This document shows positions 53,140 through 64,000 of a stretch of 64,000 bases of DNA, piece by piece. The translations under genes were made by a program, and so were the position numbers. Positions within the stretch are counted from its first letter, which is position 1. The number at the start of each line of letters is the position of its first letter. The DNA comes from Paracoccus stylophorae (lineage in GTDB: Bacteria; Pseudomonadota; Alphaproteobacteria; Rhodobacterales; Rhodobacteraceae): positions 2,089,001 through 2,153,000 of the forward strand of contig NZ_CP067134.1 in NCBI RefSeq assembly GCF_028553765.1. The letters run 5' to 3'. The notes beneath the pieces were generated by a model, which was not told the DNA's origin, ran no database searches, and saw only the letters and a list, made by a program, of their open reading frames with translations.

Positions 53140-53912
53140 CCGGGATCTTCAGGCGACACTGGCCGGGCCAGTCCGACCGCCCGGCGCTTGCGCTGCACTG
53201 CATGCTGGCCAGCGGCAGCTATTGGGGCGGCATTGCGGGTCATCTGGGCGGGCGGGTCGATCTGTCGGGGTTCGACATGCCGGGCCACGGCCGCAGCGAC
53301 GACTGGACGCCCGGCCCCGACGATCCCGATTATCACACCGCCGTCACGCGGATCGCGGCCAGCTTCATCACCCGGCCGCTGGACCTGATCGGGCACAGCA
53401 TGGGTGCCACCGTGGCCCTGCGCCTGGCGGTCGCCGCGCCCGAGGCCGTGCGCAGCCTGACCCTGATCGAACCGGTGCTGTTCGCCGCCGCCCCCGATCC
53501 GGACGAACAGGCGCGCGACCGGCAGATGCAGCGATTGTTGTCCGAGGGACGCCGGGAAGAGGCGGCACGCGGCTTTGTCGCCGTCTGGGGCGCGCAGGAT
53601 TTCGACGATCTGCCGGCGCGGATGCAGCAGCAGATGATCGACCGCATCCATCTGGTCGCCGCCGCCGGACCGACCCTGTCCCAGGATCGCGCCGACATCC
53701 TGCGCAAGGGCGGGCTGGAATCGATCCACGCGCCGGTCATGCTGATCTCGGGCCAGCAATCGCCGCCGGTGATCCACCGCATCGCCGGGGCGCTGGCCGA
53801 AAGATTGCCCGATGTGGGCCGCGCCACGGTGCCCGGCGCGGGCCACATGCTGCCGATCACCCATCCCGAACAGGTGGCGGGCCTGATCGCGGTCAATCTG
53901 GACCGCGCCTGA
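53136..53912 (+). CDS. alpha/beta hydrolase
   Basis: 258 residues, GTG start overlapping the previous stop (GTGA). ALHCMLASGSYWGGIA gives the oxyanion region, DMPGHGRSDDW the strand-4 loop, GHSMGATVALRLA the nucleophile elbow (serine near residue 87), and GAGHMLPITHPEQV the catalytic histidine. Resembles cytosolic esterase or C-C bond hydrolases; translational coupling to the HCCA-isomerase-like gene suggests one shared catabolic or detoxification route. Confidence 0.88.
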   Translation: MTGIFRRHWPGQSDRPALALHCMLASGSYWGGIAGHLGGRVDLSGFDMPGHGRSDDWTPGPDDPDYHTAVTRIAASFITRPLDLIGHSMGATVALRLAVAAPEAVRSLTLIEPVLFAAAPDPDEQARDRQMQRLLSEGRREEAARGFVAVWGAQDFDDLPARMQQQMIDRIHLVAAAGPTLSQDRADILRKGGLESIHAPVMLISGQQSPPVIHRIAGALAERLPDVGRATVPGAGHMLPITHPEQVAGLIAVNLDRA

Positions 53913-53923
53913 GGGAAAGCGCG

Positions 53924-54271
53924 TCAGACGTCGAAATCGTCCTCGTGCCGGACTGCGCCGATGGCCAGCCATTCGGCCCGGATCCGCGCGACCCGCGTAT
54001 CGCCCCAGGTGCGGAACACGATCTCGAACCCGTCTTCGGTGATCCGGTCGAACGAGATGTCGGCGCGCTGATTGCTGTCGCCGCCGATGTCCCACATGCC
54101 GATCGAGACATGCACGACCGGCGCGGCAATGAAGGGCGCGGCGAAATCGACCCGGCGGCGTTCGACCCTGGGGCCTTCGCCGGTCCACATCTCGCCATCG
54201 GTTTCAAACGCCGAAAACATCATCGTGGCCCCGCGCGCCACGCCGACGGCGCTGTGACTGAAACGCTGCAT
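53924..54271 (-). CDS. H-type lectin domain protein
   Basis: 115 residues. Sequence blocks DGEMWTGEGPRVERRRVDFAAPF, IAAPVVHVSIGMWDIGGDSN, ADISFDRITEDGFEIVFRTWGDTRVARIRAEWLAIG match the H_lectin beta-sandwich seen in snail agglutinin and discoidin-like proteins (quoted in parts: VVHVSIGMWDIGG, FEIVFRTWGDTRVARI, EWLAIG). There is no signal peptide, so it would stay cytosolic unless exported otherwise. The ATG at 54271 has CAGGAGGGT upstream, a strong SD; a longer frame to 54424 runs back through the atp terminator and is rejected. Converges with the alpha/beta hydrolase gene. Confidence 0.82.
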   Translation of the reverse strand: MQRFSHSAVGVARGATMMFSAFETDGEMWTGEGPRVERRRVDFAAPFIAAPVVHVSIGMWDIGGDSNQRADISFDRITEDGFEIVFRTWGDTRVARIRAEWLAIGAVRHEDDFDV

Positions 54272-54316
54272 CCGACCCTCCTGCGGGGCGACCTTACTAT
54301 GCGGAATCCGCAACGC

Positions 54317-54340
54317 AAAAGCCCCGGCATCGCTGCCGGG
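54317..54340 (-). terminator. intrinsic terminator of the atp operon
   Basis: CCCGGCA / TGCCGGG stem with TCGC loop, followed on the minus strand by GGCTTTTGCG. It lies 35 bases after the atpC stop and before the H-type lectin gene. Confidence 0.78.
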
Positions 54341-54374
54341 ACCTGCACTTTCAGTCACATCCGGACCGTCCGGT

Positions 54375-54830
54375 TCACTCGGGCACGGTGGCCTGATTGG
54401 GGTCCAGCCCGATATGGGTGCCAAGCGCCTCCATATCGGCCAGCAGCTTGACGGCGGCGGTCACGAATTCCTCGCCCGCCGATTGCTGACCGGCCTTTTC
54501 CTGCGCGGCCTTCTTCTTGCGATGCGCCTCGGTCATCATTTCGTTGAAGATCTCTTGCGTGATCTCTTCGCGGGGATGGCCGCGTTCGGCCAGAAGGCTG
54601 ACGGAGTCGCCGTTGATCTCGGCAAAACCGCCGGTCACGGCGAAATCGGACTGCGCGCCGCCCTCGGCCACGACCGAGACAAGCCCCGGACGCAGCGTGA
54701 CGATGGTCGGCGCGTGACCCGGCATCGCGGTCATGTCGCCGTCGGTGCCCGGCAGGCGCACCTCGCGCACCGGAACCGACACGAGGCTGCGTTCCGGCGA
54801 GACAAGGTCGAACTGCATGGTATCGGCCAT
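54375..54830 (-). CDS. atpC: F0F1 ATP synthase subunit epsilon
   Basis: 151 residues, slightly long. N-terminal beta-sandwich with FDLVSPERSLVSVPVREVRLPG, MTAMPGHAPTIVTLRPG and FAVTGGFAEINGDSVSLLAE, followed by a helical tail (TEAHRKKKAAQEKAG) and a roughly 30-residue extension ending LDPNQATVPE. The central-stalk subunit that couples rotation and restrains ATP hydrolysis. Last gene of atpHAGDC, nine bases after atpD. Confidence 0.95.
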   Translation of the reverse strand: MADTMQFDLVSPERSLVSVPVREVRLPGTDGDMTAMPGHAPTIVTLRPGLVSVVAEGGAQSDFAVTGGFAEINGDSVSLLAERGHPREEITQEIFNEMMTEAHRKKKAAQEKAGQQSAGEEFVTAAVKLLADMEALGTHIGLDPNQATVPE

Positions 54831-54839
54831 TTCGCCCCC

Positions 54840-56279
<1,440 letters not shown>

Positions 56280-56285
56280 TTACGG

Positions 56286-57164
56286 TCAAAGCGCCTCGGC
56301 GCCCGAAATGATTTCGATGAGTTCCTTGGTGATCGCCGCCTGACGGGACCGGTTGTATTCGGTTGTCAGCCTGTCGATCATGTCGCCGGCGTTGCGCGTG
56401 GCGTTGTCCATGGCCGTCATCCGCGCCCCCTGTTCGGAGGCCGCGTTTTCCAGAAGCGCCGCGAAGATCTGCGTCGCGACCGAGCGTGGCAGCAATTCGG
56501 CCAGAATCGCGTCCTCGCCCGGCTCGTATTCGTGGATCGACGAGACGCCGGCGGCGTCTTCGCCTTCGGGAATCTCGGCCGGAATGACCTGACGCGCGGT
56601 CGGGATCTGGCTGATCACCGATTCGAACCGGTTGTAGAAGATCGTGGCGACGTCGAAATTGCCCGCTTCGAACCGGTCAAGCACGTCGTCGGCGATCTCG
56701 CGCGCGTTCTCGTATCCGACACGCTTGACGTTCGACAGATCGACATGGTTCACGAACAGCTTGCCGTATTCGCGTTTCAGCTGTTCGCGCCCCTTCTTGC
56801 CGACGGTCAGGATGGTCGCCTCCTTGCCGTTCGCGCGCAGCCGATCGGCATGCTGGCGCGCCAGCTTGACGATCGAGCTGTTGAAGCCGCCGGCCAGACC
56901 GCGTTCCGAGGTCATCACCACCAGCAGATGTTTCTGGTCCGAACCGGTCCCGGCCAGCAGCCGCGGCGCGGTGTCCGAGCCGGCCGAATTGGCCGTCAGC
57001 CCGGCCATCACCGCAGCCATGCGGTCGGCATAGGGGCGCGCGGCCTCTGCGGCCTCCTGCGCACGGCGCAGTTTTGCCGCGGCGACCATCTGCATCGCCT
57101 TGGTGATCTTGCGCGTGTTCTTGACGCTTTCGATCCGGTTCTTGAGATCCTTGAGGCTGGGCAT
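56286..57164 (-). CDS. atpG: F0F1 ATP synthase subunit gamma
   Basis: 292 residues. Central rotor: N-terminal helix [20 protein letters not shown] with [30 protein letters not shown] and the C-terminal helix [18 protein letters not shown]. The middle region contains an alphaproteobacterial-type insertion ([18 protein letters not shown]). 21 bases separate its stop from the atpD start. Confidence 0.98.
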   Translation of the reverse strand: MPSLKDLKNRIESVKNTRKITKAMQMVAAAKLRRAQEAAEAARPYADRMAAVMAGLTANSAGSDTAPRLLAGTGSDQKHLLVVMTSERGLAGGFNSSIVKLARQHADRLRANGKEATILTVGKKGREQLKREYGKLFVNHVDLSNVKRVGYENAREIADDVLDRFEAGNFDVATIFYNRFESVISQIPTARQVIPAEIPEGEDAAGVSSIHEYEPGEDAILAELLPRSVATQIFAALLENAASEQGARMTAMDNATRNAGDMIDRLTTEYNRSRQAAITKELIEIISGAEAL

Positions 57165-57176
57165 CTATTCCACCTC

Positions 57177-58711
<1,535 letters not shown>

Positions 58712-58712
<1 letters not shown>

Positions 58713-59278
58713 TATCCGACCTCTTTCATAGTATTCTGGAGGGAGGCGAGCTTCGAGCGGACCGAAGAGTCGATCATCTGCGAGCCCATCTTTACAATCA
58801 TGCCGCCGATGAGACCTTCATCGACGCGGGTGTTCAATTTGATCTTCTTGCCTGATTTCTCGGCCAGAGTCTCGCGCAGGCGGGCCTGCTGTTCGTCCGA
58901 CAGGGCGATGGCGCTGGTCACATCGGCGGTCATCTCGCCGCGTTCCACCGCGATCAGCGCCCGCAACTGACGCACCAGCTGCGGCAGCACGAACAGGCGG
59001 CGGTTCTGCGCCATCAGTTTCAGCGTGTTCGCCAGCGTCTGCGACAGTCCCATCTTCCCGGCCAGCGCGGAAATGGCGCGCAATTGCTGATCGCGGGTAT
59101 AGATCGGGGACGAGATCAGGTCGCGCAGATCCTCGCTGTCGTCCAGCGCCGCGTTCAGGTCGTCGGTCTGCCGGGACAGGTCGTCCAGCCCCCCATCTTC
59201 CTTGACGATGTCGAAGACAGCCTGCGCATAGCGTCCGGCGATGCTCTGGGACATGGAAACAGAGTTGGCCACGGTCAT
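58712..59278 (-). CDS. atpH: F0F1 ATP synthase subunit delta
   Basis: 188 residues. N-terminal helical domain with [20 protein letters not shown] binds the alpha subunits; C-terminal [20 protein letters not shown] contacts the peripheral stalk. Start at 59278 (MTVANSVS) is uncertain because AAAGG lies too close to it; ATG 59254 (MSQSIAGRY) is possible. First gene of the F1 operon; F0 genes (atpIBEF) are absent and expected elsewhere, as usual in this family. Confidence 0.95.
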
Positions 59279-59587
59279 CCTTTACGTTTGCGCAAGCCCC
59301 GTCGGCGGGCCGGGCATCCGTCCGGTCTGTCGCGGGGTGCGGGTCGCGGTCGCACGGCGTCTGGAGGGCCGTCCGGAAATCTGCGGCGTCTCTAGCAGGT
59401 GATTTCGCGGGCGGCAACAGGCAAGCACACGGAAATGAGAGGATTTGCCCCGACCGACTCTTTCGTGATCGCAGCCGCGTACAAGGGCGTCTGCGCGGTC
59501 GCGTTGCGTCATCGCCGGGCGTTCAGGGCGATGCCGCCGCCCCCGGTCGGACCGGACGCGGCGGCAGGTCGGCGCGGGTATCGGGTG
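59279..59587. other. 309-base intergenic region upstream of the atp operon
   Basis: No supported gene. It contains the atp promoter (59390-59417) and a leader of about 105 bases. The part next to the GT25 gene end has GC-rich short inverted segments but no T-rich terminator I can identify. Confidence 0.6.
59390..59417 (-). promoter_or_regulatory. candidate promoter of atpHAGDC
   Basis: On the minus strand TTGCCG (59412-59417), 16-base spacer, CTAGAG (59390-59395) followed by ACGCCG. The CTAGAnACG -10 form is characteristic of strong housekeeping promoters in Rhodobacteraceae as I recall them. Confidence 0.45.
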
Positions 59588-60316
59588 TCAGAACCCGTGC
59601 GACAACTCGGCGCGGGACAATTCGCGACTCAGCGGCCCGCGGGCAAGACCGCGCAGCCTGTCCGCCGCCGATTGCGGACGTTCCACGGCTGCGGCATCGC
59701 GTTCCCCGTGCAGCATCGCCGGCGCGACCTCGCGATCGGCGTCGGCCAGCCAGTCGGGCGGCGCCACCAGACGCGGCCGGCTGACCAGCGTGTCAAGCCG
59801 GGCCACATCGCGCGGCCAGACCGCCTGCCGCGAACGCTCGGGGTCCTGCGCGGCCCCTGCCCCGTCAAGAAGCTGCCGCGCCCCGCGTTGCGACAGCGCA
59901 TAGCCCGACGACAGGCCCGCGCCCGCCGCCAGCGGACGCAGCCTGACCCCCGGCGAGGCATCGCAGCCGCCCCACCGCCAGACCCGCGCCCGGTCATAGC
60001 AGAACTGCGTCAGATCCGCGTGCAGATAGCCGCCGGATTGCAGAAAACGCACGAAGCCCGGCATCAGCCGGGCTCCGTCCTCGATGATGATCGCGCCGGG
60101 CAGGTCGTCGTCCAGAACCCGCCGCCAGGCACGCCGGTGCAGTTCCGACCGCCAGCCGACCGGCGACGCGCCCCGAACCGTTTCCAGAACCTCGAACCGC
60201 AACCGCCGGAATCGCAGCGTTTCGGTCAACCCGCCTTCGCGACGCTGAAGCCCCGCACCACAAAGAACCAGGATCGGCCAGCCTTCCAACGCCGGGGATA
60301 CGCAAACAGCACACAT
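59588..60316 (-). CDS. glycosyltransferase family 25-like protein
   Basis: 242 residues from the ATG at 60316. GT25 (LPS-type galactosyltransferase) features: RREGGLTETLRFRRLRFEVLETV (the family begins with a similar R-R-x-x-x-x-L segment), the core IIIEDGARLMPGFVRFL with the acidic pair used for sugar-nucleotide/metal binding, and GLSSGYALSQRGARQLL near the middle. No signal or membrane anchor. Likely modifies LPS or another surface glycan. A GTG at 60379 would add 21 residues. The same-strand methyltransferase gene starts upstream and its stop is 64 bases before this start. Confidence 0.75.
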   Translation of the reverse strand: MCAVCVSPALEGWPILVLCGAGLQRREGGLTETLRFRRLRFEVLETVRGASPVGWRSELHRRAWRRVLDDDLPGAIIIEDGARLMPGFVRFLQSGGYLHADLTQFCYDRARVWRWGGCDASPGVRLRPLAAGAGLSSGYALSQRGARQLLDGAGAAQDPERSRQAVWPRDVARLDTLVSRPRLVAPPDWLADADREVAPAMLHGERDAAAVERPQSAADRLRGLARGPLSRELSRAELSHGF

Positions 60317-60380
60317 GACATCACACCATTCAAAACTTGCCACAGTCACAGCATAGGCGAATTCCTGCCCATGCGACACC

Positions 60381-61175
60381 TCACCTTATGGACAGGTCTT
60401 TCGCGGCCTCGCGGCGCGCGGTCGGCGCCCGTCCGGGGCGCGGCAGGCCCACACCCTCAAGGATCTCCAGCGGGCTGGGCACCTGCACCTTGATCCCGCG
60501 CCCTGCCGGGGTGCGCGTCTGCTTGCTCAACTCGACCAGCACCACACCCGCGATCAGCATCCGGCTGATCCGCGCGCCGGTGCGTTCCCACATCTGCGCG
60601 CTGCCCAGCCAGAAGCGCCGGTCCGAGGGCGGAATATAGACCGCCGATCCGTGCCACTCGGTCGCGAATCCGGCCTCGCGCATCTGATGTTCCAGTTGCC
60701 CGGCCGTATAGCTGCGCCCCAGCCCGAACGGCGTGCGGTCGGACGCGGCCCACAACCCGGCGCGGTTCGGCACCATCGCGATCATCCGACCCCCCGGCCC
60801 CAGCACCCGCCACGCCTCGGCCAGCAGCGCGGCCGGGTGGTCGCTGGTCTCAAGCCCGTGCAGCATCACCAGCCGGTCGAGACTGCCCGTGTCCAGCGGC
60901 CAGGCAGTTTCGTCGCACAGCACGCTGCGGTTGGGCTGGCCGATGGGCCACGGCATCACCCCCTGCGGCCCCGGCATCAGCGCAAAGATGCGCCGCGCGC
61001 TGGACAGATACGGGCGCAGCATCGGCGCGGCAAAGCCGTAGCCGGCGACATTCATCCCCTGCATCCGTTCGGCCGGCCAGCGCGTCACCAGCCGGTCGCG
61101 CAGGATCCGCTGCACGACGCGGCCCAGGGAACGCTGATAATAGAACCGTCGCAGATCGTCGATGTCGTGATGCAT
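60381..61175 (-). CDS. SAM-dependent methyltransferase-like protein
   Basis: 264 residues. Methyltransf_11-like: the motif I position reads NVAGYGFAAPMLRPYL, a degenerate glycine loop, but the downstream post-I/II blocks DRLVMLHGLETSDHPAALL and EAWRVLGPGGRMIAMVPN are typical. The C-terminus is basic (GVGLPRPGRAPTARREAAKD). Substrate unknown; ubiquinone/lipid-type methyltransferases share this layout. Divergent from gloB (57 bases between starts) and upstream of the GT25 gene. Confidence 0.84.
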   Translation of the reverse strand: MHHDIDDLRRFYYQRSLGRVVQRILRDRLVTRWPAERMQGMNVAGYGFAAPMLRPYLSSARRIFALMPGPQGVMPWPIGQPNRSVLCDETAWPLDTGSLDRLVMLHGLETSDHPAALLAEAWRVLGPGGRMIAMVPNRAGLWAASDRTPFGLGRSYTAGQLEHQMREAGFATEWHGSAVYIPPSDRRFWLGSAQMWERTGARISRMLIAGVVLVELSKQTRTPAGRGIKVQVPSPLEILEGVGLPRPGRAPTARREAAKDLSIR

Positions 61176-61232
61176 TGCGCCCCGGCCCGGCTTTTGTCAC
61201 CCTGACCACACCACAGAGGGAAGGATTTGCCA

Positions 61233-61979
61233 ATGCCGCTGGAACTGGTGACGCTGCGCTGTCTGAAGGACAACTATGCCTATCTGCTGCATGGCGAGGG
61301 CGGCACCGCGCTGATCGACGCCCCCGAGGCGATGCCGATCCTGACCGAGCTTGAGGCGCGCGGATGGACCCTGGACGCGATCCTGCTGACCCATCATCAC
61401 GGCGACCATATCGACGGCGTGGCGGAAATCGTCAAGGCCACCGGCGCGCAGGTGATCGGCAACGGAAACGATGCCGAACGCCTGCCGCCGCTGGACGTGG
61501 CCGCGACGCCCGGCCAGCGGCTGACGGTGCTGGGCGAGCCGGTGGACGTGATCGACGTGTCGGGTCACACGGTAGGCCATGTCGCCTTCCATTTTCCGCA
61601 ATCGGGCTGCGCCTTTACCGCCGACAGCCTGATGGCGATCGGCTGCGGACGCCTGTTCGAGGGCGATGCCCCGATGATGTGGGACAGCCTGACCCGGCTG
61701 AACGCCCTGCCCGGCGAGACGCAGATCTGTTCCGGCCACGATTATTGCGCGGCAAACGGCGCCTTTGCCCTGTCGGTCGATCCCGACAACGCGGCTCTGC
61801 GCGACCGTCTTGAGGCGGTGGCCGATTCCCATCGCCCCTGCTCGCCCGCCACGCTGGAGGAAGAGCGTGCGACGAACCCCTTCCTGCGGGTCAACGAGTT
61901 GCGCGACGCCCTGGGGATGCAGGGCGCGCCGGATGTCGAGGTGTTCGCAAGGCTGCGCAAGATGAAGGATGAATTCTGA
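61233..61979 (+). CDS. gloB: hydroxyacylglutathione hydrolase (glyoxalase II)
   Basis: 248 residues. Metallo-beta-lactamase fold with THHHGDHIDG (metal ligands H54, H56, D58, H59), then SGHTVGHVAF, the bridging aspartate in AFTADSLMAIGCGRLFEG and GHDYCAANGAF; the C-terminal NPFLRVNELRD is the glyoxalase II substrate domain signature. Hydrolyses S-D-lactoylglutathione in methylglyoxal detoxification. ATG 61233 has GAGGGAAGGA upstream; a TTG at 61227 is rejected. Followed by clpA after 221 bases. Confidence 0.96.
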   Translation: MPLELVTLRCLKDNYAYLLHGEGGTALIDAPEAMPILTELEARGWTLDAILLTHHHGDHIDGVAEIVKATGAQVIGNGNDAERLPPLDVAATPGQRLTVLGEPVDVIDVSGHTVGHVAFHFPQSGCAFTADSLMAIGCGRLFEGDAPMMWDSLTRLNALPGETQICSGHDYCAANGAFALSVDPDNAALRDRLEAVADSHRPCSPATLEEERATNPFLRVNELRDALGMQGAPDVEVFARLRKMKDEF

Positions 61980-62095
61980 TGGAACGCGCGCGACACCGGC
62001 ACCGGTTTGCATCGCCCGGCCGCTTGAAATCCGCCTCGCGCGACATCACATCTGCCTCAATCGTGGGAAAAACGTGCCGGATTGGCGAAATAGCA

Positions 62096-62122
62096 CTTGA
62101 TGCGGGACGCAATCCACCAAAT
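62096..62122 (+). promoter_or_regulatory. possible heat-shock promoter for clpA
   Basis: CTTGAT (62096-62101), about 15-base spacer, CCAAAT (62117-62122), roughly 80 bases before the clpA GTG. Resembles the sigma-32 form but with a short spacer. A second CTTGAA at 62023-62028 has no clear -10. Confidence 0.3.
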
Positions 62123-62200
62123 CTTAACTGCATCGTGACAGTCTGGGCAGGTGGGCCGCTAGATATGCCCATACCGCCAGCCGACTGACAGGAGACGACC

Positions 62201-64000
62201 GTGCCAAGTTTCTCGACCTCTCTGGAACAGGCCATTCACCAGGCGCTTGCGCTGGCGAACGAACATCGACACGAGCTTGCGACGCTGGAACATCTGTTGC
62301 TGGCGCTGACCGAGGAACCGGATGCGGTTCGCGTGATGCGCGCCTGCAATGTCGATCTGGACGAATTGCGCAAGCTGCTGGTCGAATTCATCGAAGACGA
62401 TCTTTCGACGCTGATCACCGATGTCGAAGGGTCCGAGGCGGTGCCGACCGCCGCCTTTCAGCGCGTGATCCAGCGCGCCGCGATCCATGTCCAAAGCTCG
62501 GGCCGGCAAGAGGTCACGGGCGCGAACGTGCTGGTCGCGATCTTTGCCGAACGGGAATCGAACGCCGCGTTCTTCCTGCAGGAACTGGACATGACCCGTT
62601 ACGACGCGGTCAACTTCATCGCGCATGGCGTGGCCAAGAACCCCTCCTTCAGCGAAAGCCGCAAGGTCGTGGGATCGGACGAACCCGCCGAGGCCCGGCA
62701 GGCCGAGACCGCGCAGGAACCGAAAGAGGAAACGGCGCTGTCGAAATTCTGCGTCGATCTGAACGCCAAGTCGAAAAAGGGCGAGGTCGATCCGCTGATC
62801 GGCCGCGAGGGCGAGGTCGAGCGCTGCATCCAGGTGCTGTGCCGCCGGCGCAAGAACAACCCGCTGCTGGTGGGCGATCCGGGCGTCGGCAAGACCGCCA
62901 TCGCCGAAGGTCTGGCCAAGAAGATCGTCGAGGGCCAGACCCCCGACGTGCTGTCGGGCGCCACGATCTTTTCGCTGGACATGGGCGCGCTGCTGGCCGG
63001 CACCCGCTATCGCGGCGATTTCGAAGAGCGGCTGAAAGCCGTCGTCAAGGAACTGGAAAACCACGACGACGCGATCCTGTTCATCGACGAGATCCATACC
63101 GTCATCGGCGCCGGCGCGACCTCGGGCGGGGCGATGGATGCCAGCAACCTGCTGAAACCGGCCCTGGCCGGCGGCAAGCTGCGTTGCATGGGGTCCACGA
63201 CCTACAAGGAATACCGCCAGCATTTCGAAAAGGACCGCGCGCTGAGCCGGCGGTTCCAGAAGATCGACGTGAACGAGCCGACCGTCTCGGACGCGGTGAA
63301 GATCCTGATGGGGCTGAAGCCGCATTTCGAAAAGCACCACGAATTGCGCTATACCAATGACGCGATCAAGTCGGCGGTCGAACTGGCCAGCCGCTATATC
63401 AACGACCGCAAGCTGCCCGACAGCGCCATCGACGTCATCGACGAGGCCGGCGCGGCCCAGCATCTGGTCGCGGAAAGCAAGCGGCGCAAGACGATCAGCC
63501 CGAAAGAGATCGAGAATGTCGTGGCCAAGATCGCCCGGATTCCGCCCAAGAACGTCAGCAAGGACGATGCCGAGGTTCTGCGCGATCTGGAAGTCTCGCT
63601 GAAGCGCGTGGTCTTTGGTCAGGATGCCGCCATCTCGGCGCTGTCCTCGGCCATCAAGCTGGCGCGGGCGGGTCTGCGCGAGCCGGAAAAGCCCATCGGC
63701 AACTATCTGTTCGCCGGCCCCACCGGCGTCGGCAAGACCGAGGTCGCCAAGCAGCTGGCCACCACCCTTGGGGTCGAGCTGCTGCGTTTCGACATGTCGG
63801 AATACATGGAGAAACATGCCGTCAGCCGCCTGATCGGCGCGCCGCCGGGCTATGTCGGCTTCGATCAGGGCGGGCTTCTGACCGACGGGGTGGACCAGCA
63901 TCCGCATTGCGTGCTGCTGCTGGACGAGATCGAGAAGGCGCATCCCGATGTCTTCAACATCCTGTTGCAGGTGATGGATCACGGCAAGCTGACCGACCAT
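62201..64000 (+). CDS. clpA: ATP-dependent Clp protease ATP-binding subunit ClpA, 5' 600 codons
   Basis: GTG start at 62201 with ACAGGAGACGACC upstream; the frame is open to the window edge, so the gene is truncated at 600 of roughly 770-780 residues. N-domain ([19 protein letters not shown]) that binds ClpS, AAA-1 with Walker [15 protein letters not shown] and [22 protein letters not shown]-2 with Walker [16 protein letters not shown] and [19 protein letters not shown]. It unfolds substrates for ClpP. The start lies 221 bases after gloB; ClpS, which often precedes clpA, is not encoded in that gap. The DNA in the gap is somewhat less GC-rich. Confidence 0.97.
   Translation, partial: MPSFSTSLEQAIHQALALANEHRHELATLEHLLLALTEEPDAVRVMRACNVDLDELRKLLVEFIEDDLSTLITDVEGSEAVPTAAFQRVIQRAAIHVQSSGRQEVTGANVLVAIFAERESNAAFFLQELDMTRYDAVNFIAHGVAKNPSFSESRKVVGSDEPAEARQAETAQEPKEETALSKFCVDLNAKSKKGEVDPLIGREGEVERCIQVLCRRRKNNPLLVGDPGVGKTAIAEGLAKKIVEGQTPDVLSGATIFSLDMGALLAGTRYRGDFEERLKAVVKELENHDDAILFIDEIHTVIGAGATSGGAMDASNLLKPALAGGKLRCMGSTTYKEYRQHFEKDRALSRRFQKIDVNEPTVSDAVKILMGLKPHFEKHHELRYTNDAIKSAVELASRYINDRKLPDSAIDVIDEAGAAQHLVAESKRRKTISPKEIENVVAKIARIPPKNVSKDDAEVLRDLEVSLKRVVFGQDAAISALSSAIKLARAGLREPEKPIGNYLFAGPTGVGKTEVAKQLATTLGVELLRFDMSEYMEKHAVSRLIGAPPGYVGFDQGGLLTDGVDQHPHCVLLLDEIEKAHPDVFNILLQVMDHGKLTDH

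Noticed and set aside
61980..62200. Small gene (such as clpS) between gloB and clpA
   Set aside because: The only open frame here (about 69 codons from 61979) lacks ClpS motifs and an SD; treated as untranslated leader and promoter region.
62159..64000. Open minus-strand frame at the right edge
   Set aside because: Shadow of clpA, which has clear AAA+ motifs and a good SD on the plus strand.

Overview
The window is a GC-rich (roughly two-thirds G+C), densely coded bacterial chromosome segment. Protein sequence style, separate F1 ATP synthase operon (atpHAGDC without F0 genes), promoter shape (TTGnnn-N16-CTAgnn) and gene content point to an alphaproteobacterium of the Rhodobacteraceae, most likely Paracoccus or a close relative; this assignment is an inference from recalled family sequences, not from a database search. 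There is no phage, transposase, CRISPR array, rRNA or tRNA. About 65 protein genes are supported; the final one (clpA) runs off the right edge and the first (an acidic unknown protein) runs off the left edge.

Layout. 1-9.4 kb: hisN-type phosphatase, an XRE regulator, a quinone oxidoreductase, a BI-1 membrane protein, ychF, trpA with a coupled VOC protein, a TerB/J-domain protein, and dnaX-ybaB-recR, where dnaX carries an apparent frameshift at a C5 tract. 10-16.5 kb: a small heat-shock gene with a sigma-32-like promoter and a ROSE-like RNA thermometer, the glycolate oxidase operon glcDEF, a DUF599 membrane protein and an MFS exporter whose 3' ends overlap. 16.6-24.5 kb: zapA with a coiled-coil partner gene, a BCCT transporter, a TrkA/TrkH potassium system, hisB-hisH, then a repeat-rich intergenic region. 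24.5-32.4 kb is the most unusual block: a class IV aminotransferase relative lacking the expected lysine and an HpcH aldolase on the minus strand, divergent from a plus-strand run encoding a CE2-like SGNH esterase, a GT61 glycosyltransferase, a left-handed beta-helix acetyltransferase, an AMP-forming ligase, a stand-alone acyl carrier protein and a LysA-type PLP decarboxylase. The last four genes overlap by 4, 4 and 14 bases. I read this as a surface-polysaccharide decoration pathway in which an amino acid may be loaded on a carrier protein and decarboxylated there.

32.4-43.6 kb: adenine deaminase, an aldehyde dehydrogenase, cmk, tsf, rpsB, a methyltransferase, an MttB-superfamily protein lacking pyrrolysine, a hemolysin III family protein, eda and an MFS transporter. 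43.6-54.3 kb: xseA, purD, a Crp/Fnr regulator, an EEP-family membrane protein, MscS, a stress-type membrane protein and PRC-barrel pair, prs, a DsbA-fold isomerase coupled to an alpha/beta hydrolase, and an H-type lectin-domain protein. 54.3-64 kb: atpHAGDC, a GT25 glycosyltransferase, a methyltransferase, gloB and the first 600 codons of clpA.

A conserved palindromic intergenic element (core GGATATTTG plus GGACCCCC) occurs twice, each time between convergent genes. Very long open frames antisense to glcDEF, dnaX and atp genes are composition artefacts and are not annotated.
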